Of a stretch of 41,131 bases of DNA, positions 40,915-41,131 are shown one piece after another. Each line of letters begins with the position of its first letter. Within the stretch, counting starts at the first letter, position 1. The DNA is from Hyphomonadaceae bacterium (GTDB taxonomy: Bacteria > Pseudomonadota > Alphaproteobacteria > Caulobacterales > Hyphomonadaceae): the NCBI GenBank assembly GCA_028285145.1, contig JANQQC010000046.1, positions 1 to 41,131 on the forward strand. Reading direction: 5' to 3'. Both the position numbers and the translations under genes were made by a program. Below the pieces are notes generated by a model. That model made no database searches, was not told where the DNA came from, and saw only the letters and a list, made by a program, of their open reading frames with translations.

Positions 40915-41131
40915 CGACTACTAAGCATCTGAATCGTCCGCATGACGTGATGCCGTGACATCGCGCGCGCTATCCCCGTCTTTTCTCTCGCCGCCATTGC
41001 AGTTCGCAGAAACTTATCCCCCTCCTGTGTGGCACAGCTATGCTTAGCGCATCCTCTCCCATGGGGCTTGCGGTCGACCATGGCTTGTCGGGGAGGATGT
41101 GGCGGCCTGGCGGGCCGGGCATGGTCGCCCG
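40915..41131. other. Terminal non-coding stretch
   Basis: 217 bases to the window end with no supported gene. Near the end CATCCTCTCC (41050-41059) and GGGGAGGATG (41090-41099) form a 9-of-10 inverted repeat around two CCATGG sites. A frame from ATG 41097 runs off the window but its ribosome binding site would be adjacent to the start, so I do not call it. Confidence 0.4.

Noticed and set aside
41097-41131. Start of another gene at the window end
   Set aside because: Only 11 codons are visible and GGGGAGG abuts the ATG directly, too close for initiation.

Overview
The window is a GC-rich alphaproteobacterial chromosome segment. Gene content and order point to the Caulobacterales/Hyphomonadales side: rpoN-hpf-ptsN, the FYDLN_acid protein divergent from aroA, aroA-MFS-cmk-rpsA-ihfB, a CC_3452-family protein, and rpoH followed by carD-fdxA-TerB-S4-Suv3-like helicase. 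Genus level cannot be fixed from the sequence alone. Genes are packed tightly; no stretch over 300 bases lacks a gene.

Layout. 1-2.7 kb: end of rpoN, long-form hpf and ptsN (nitrogen/stationary-phase block), then a DUF1150 gene. 2.9-9.9 kb: tRNA-Ala(GGC), the FYDLN_acid gene, class II aroA, an MFS transporter without a normal start, cmk, rpsA with a fused helix-hairpin-helix tail, ihfB and mscL. 10-18 kb, mostly minus strand: BON-MscS channel, amidase, a zinc-phospholipase-like/coiled-coil/DUF4332 chimera, rsgA, a MarR regulator and an acyl-CoA dehydrogenase. 18.4-21.5 kb: CC_3452-family secreted protein, VOC protein, DhlA-type haloalkane dehalogenase, Bcr/CflA exporter. 21.5-27 kb minus strand: rpoH, carD, fdxA, TerB-like, S4 RNA-binding protein and the helicase, the last three translationally overlapped.

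27-33 kb is an accessory metabolic block: a membrane protein, a CPKCAK-motif protein, a lipoprotein/DUF1330 pair, and a four-gene plus-strand operon (two-domain VOC, MDR oxidoreductase, alpha/beta hydrolase lacking the serine nucleophile, DHFR-like reductase). Two intergenic regions here carry the same 17-bp near-palindrome at the same distance from a start codon.

33-41 kb is the most unusual part: four one-component regulators (TetR, TetR, MarR, HxlR) within 7 kb, each next to its own palindrome and a small effector set (SnoaL-like protein; DUF2147 plus a membrane protein; ABC-F ATPase preceded by a seven-codon leader ORF; metallo-beta-lactamase-fold lipoprotein; a SnoaL-SnoaL-VOC triple fusion). 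The MarR palindrome spans 50 bp with one mismatched pair and the HxlR inverted repeat has perfect 23-bp arms, far longer than ordinary operators. I infer a set of self-regulated stress or detoxification modules; no ligand or substrate can be read from the sequence.
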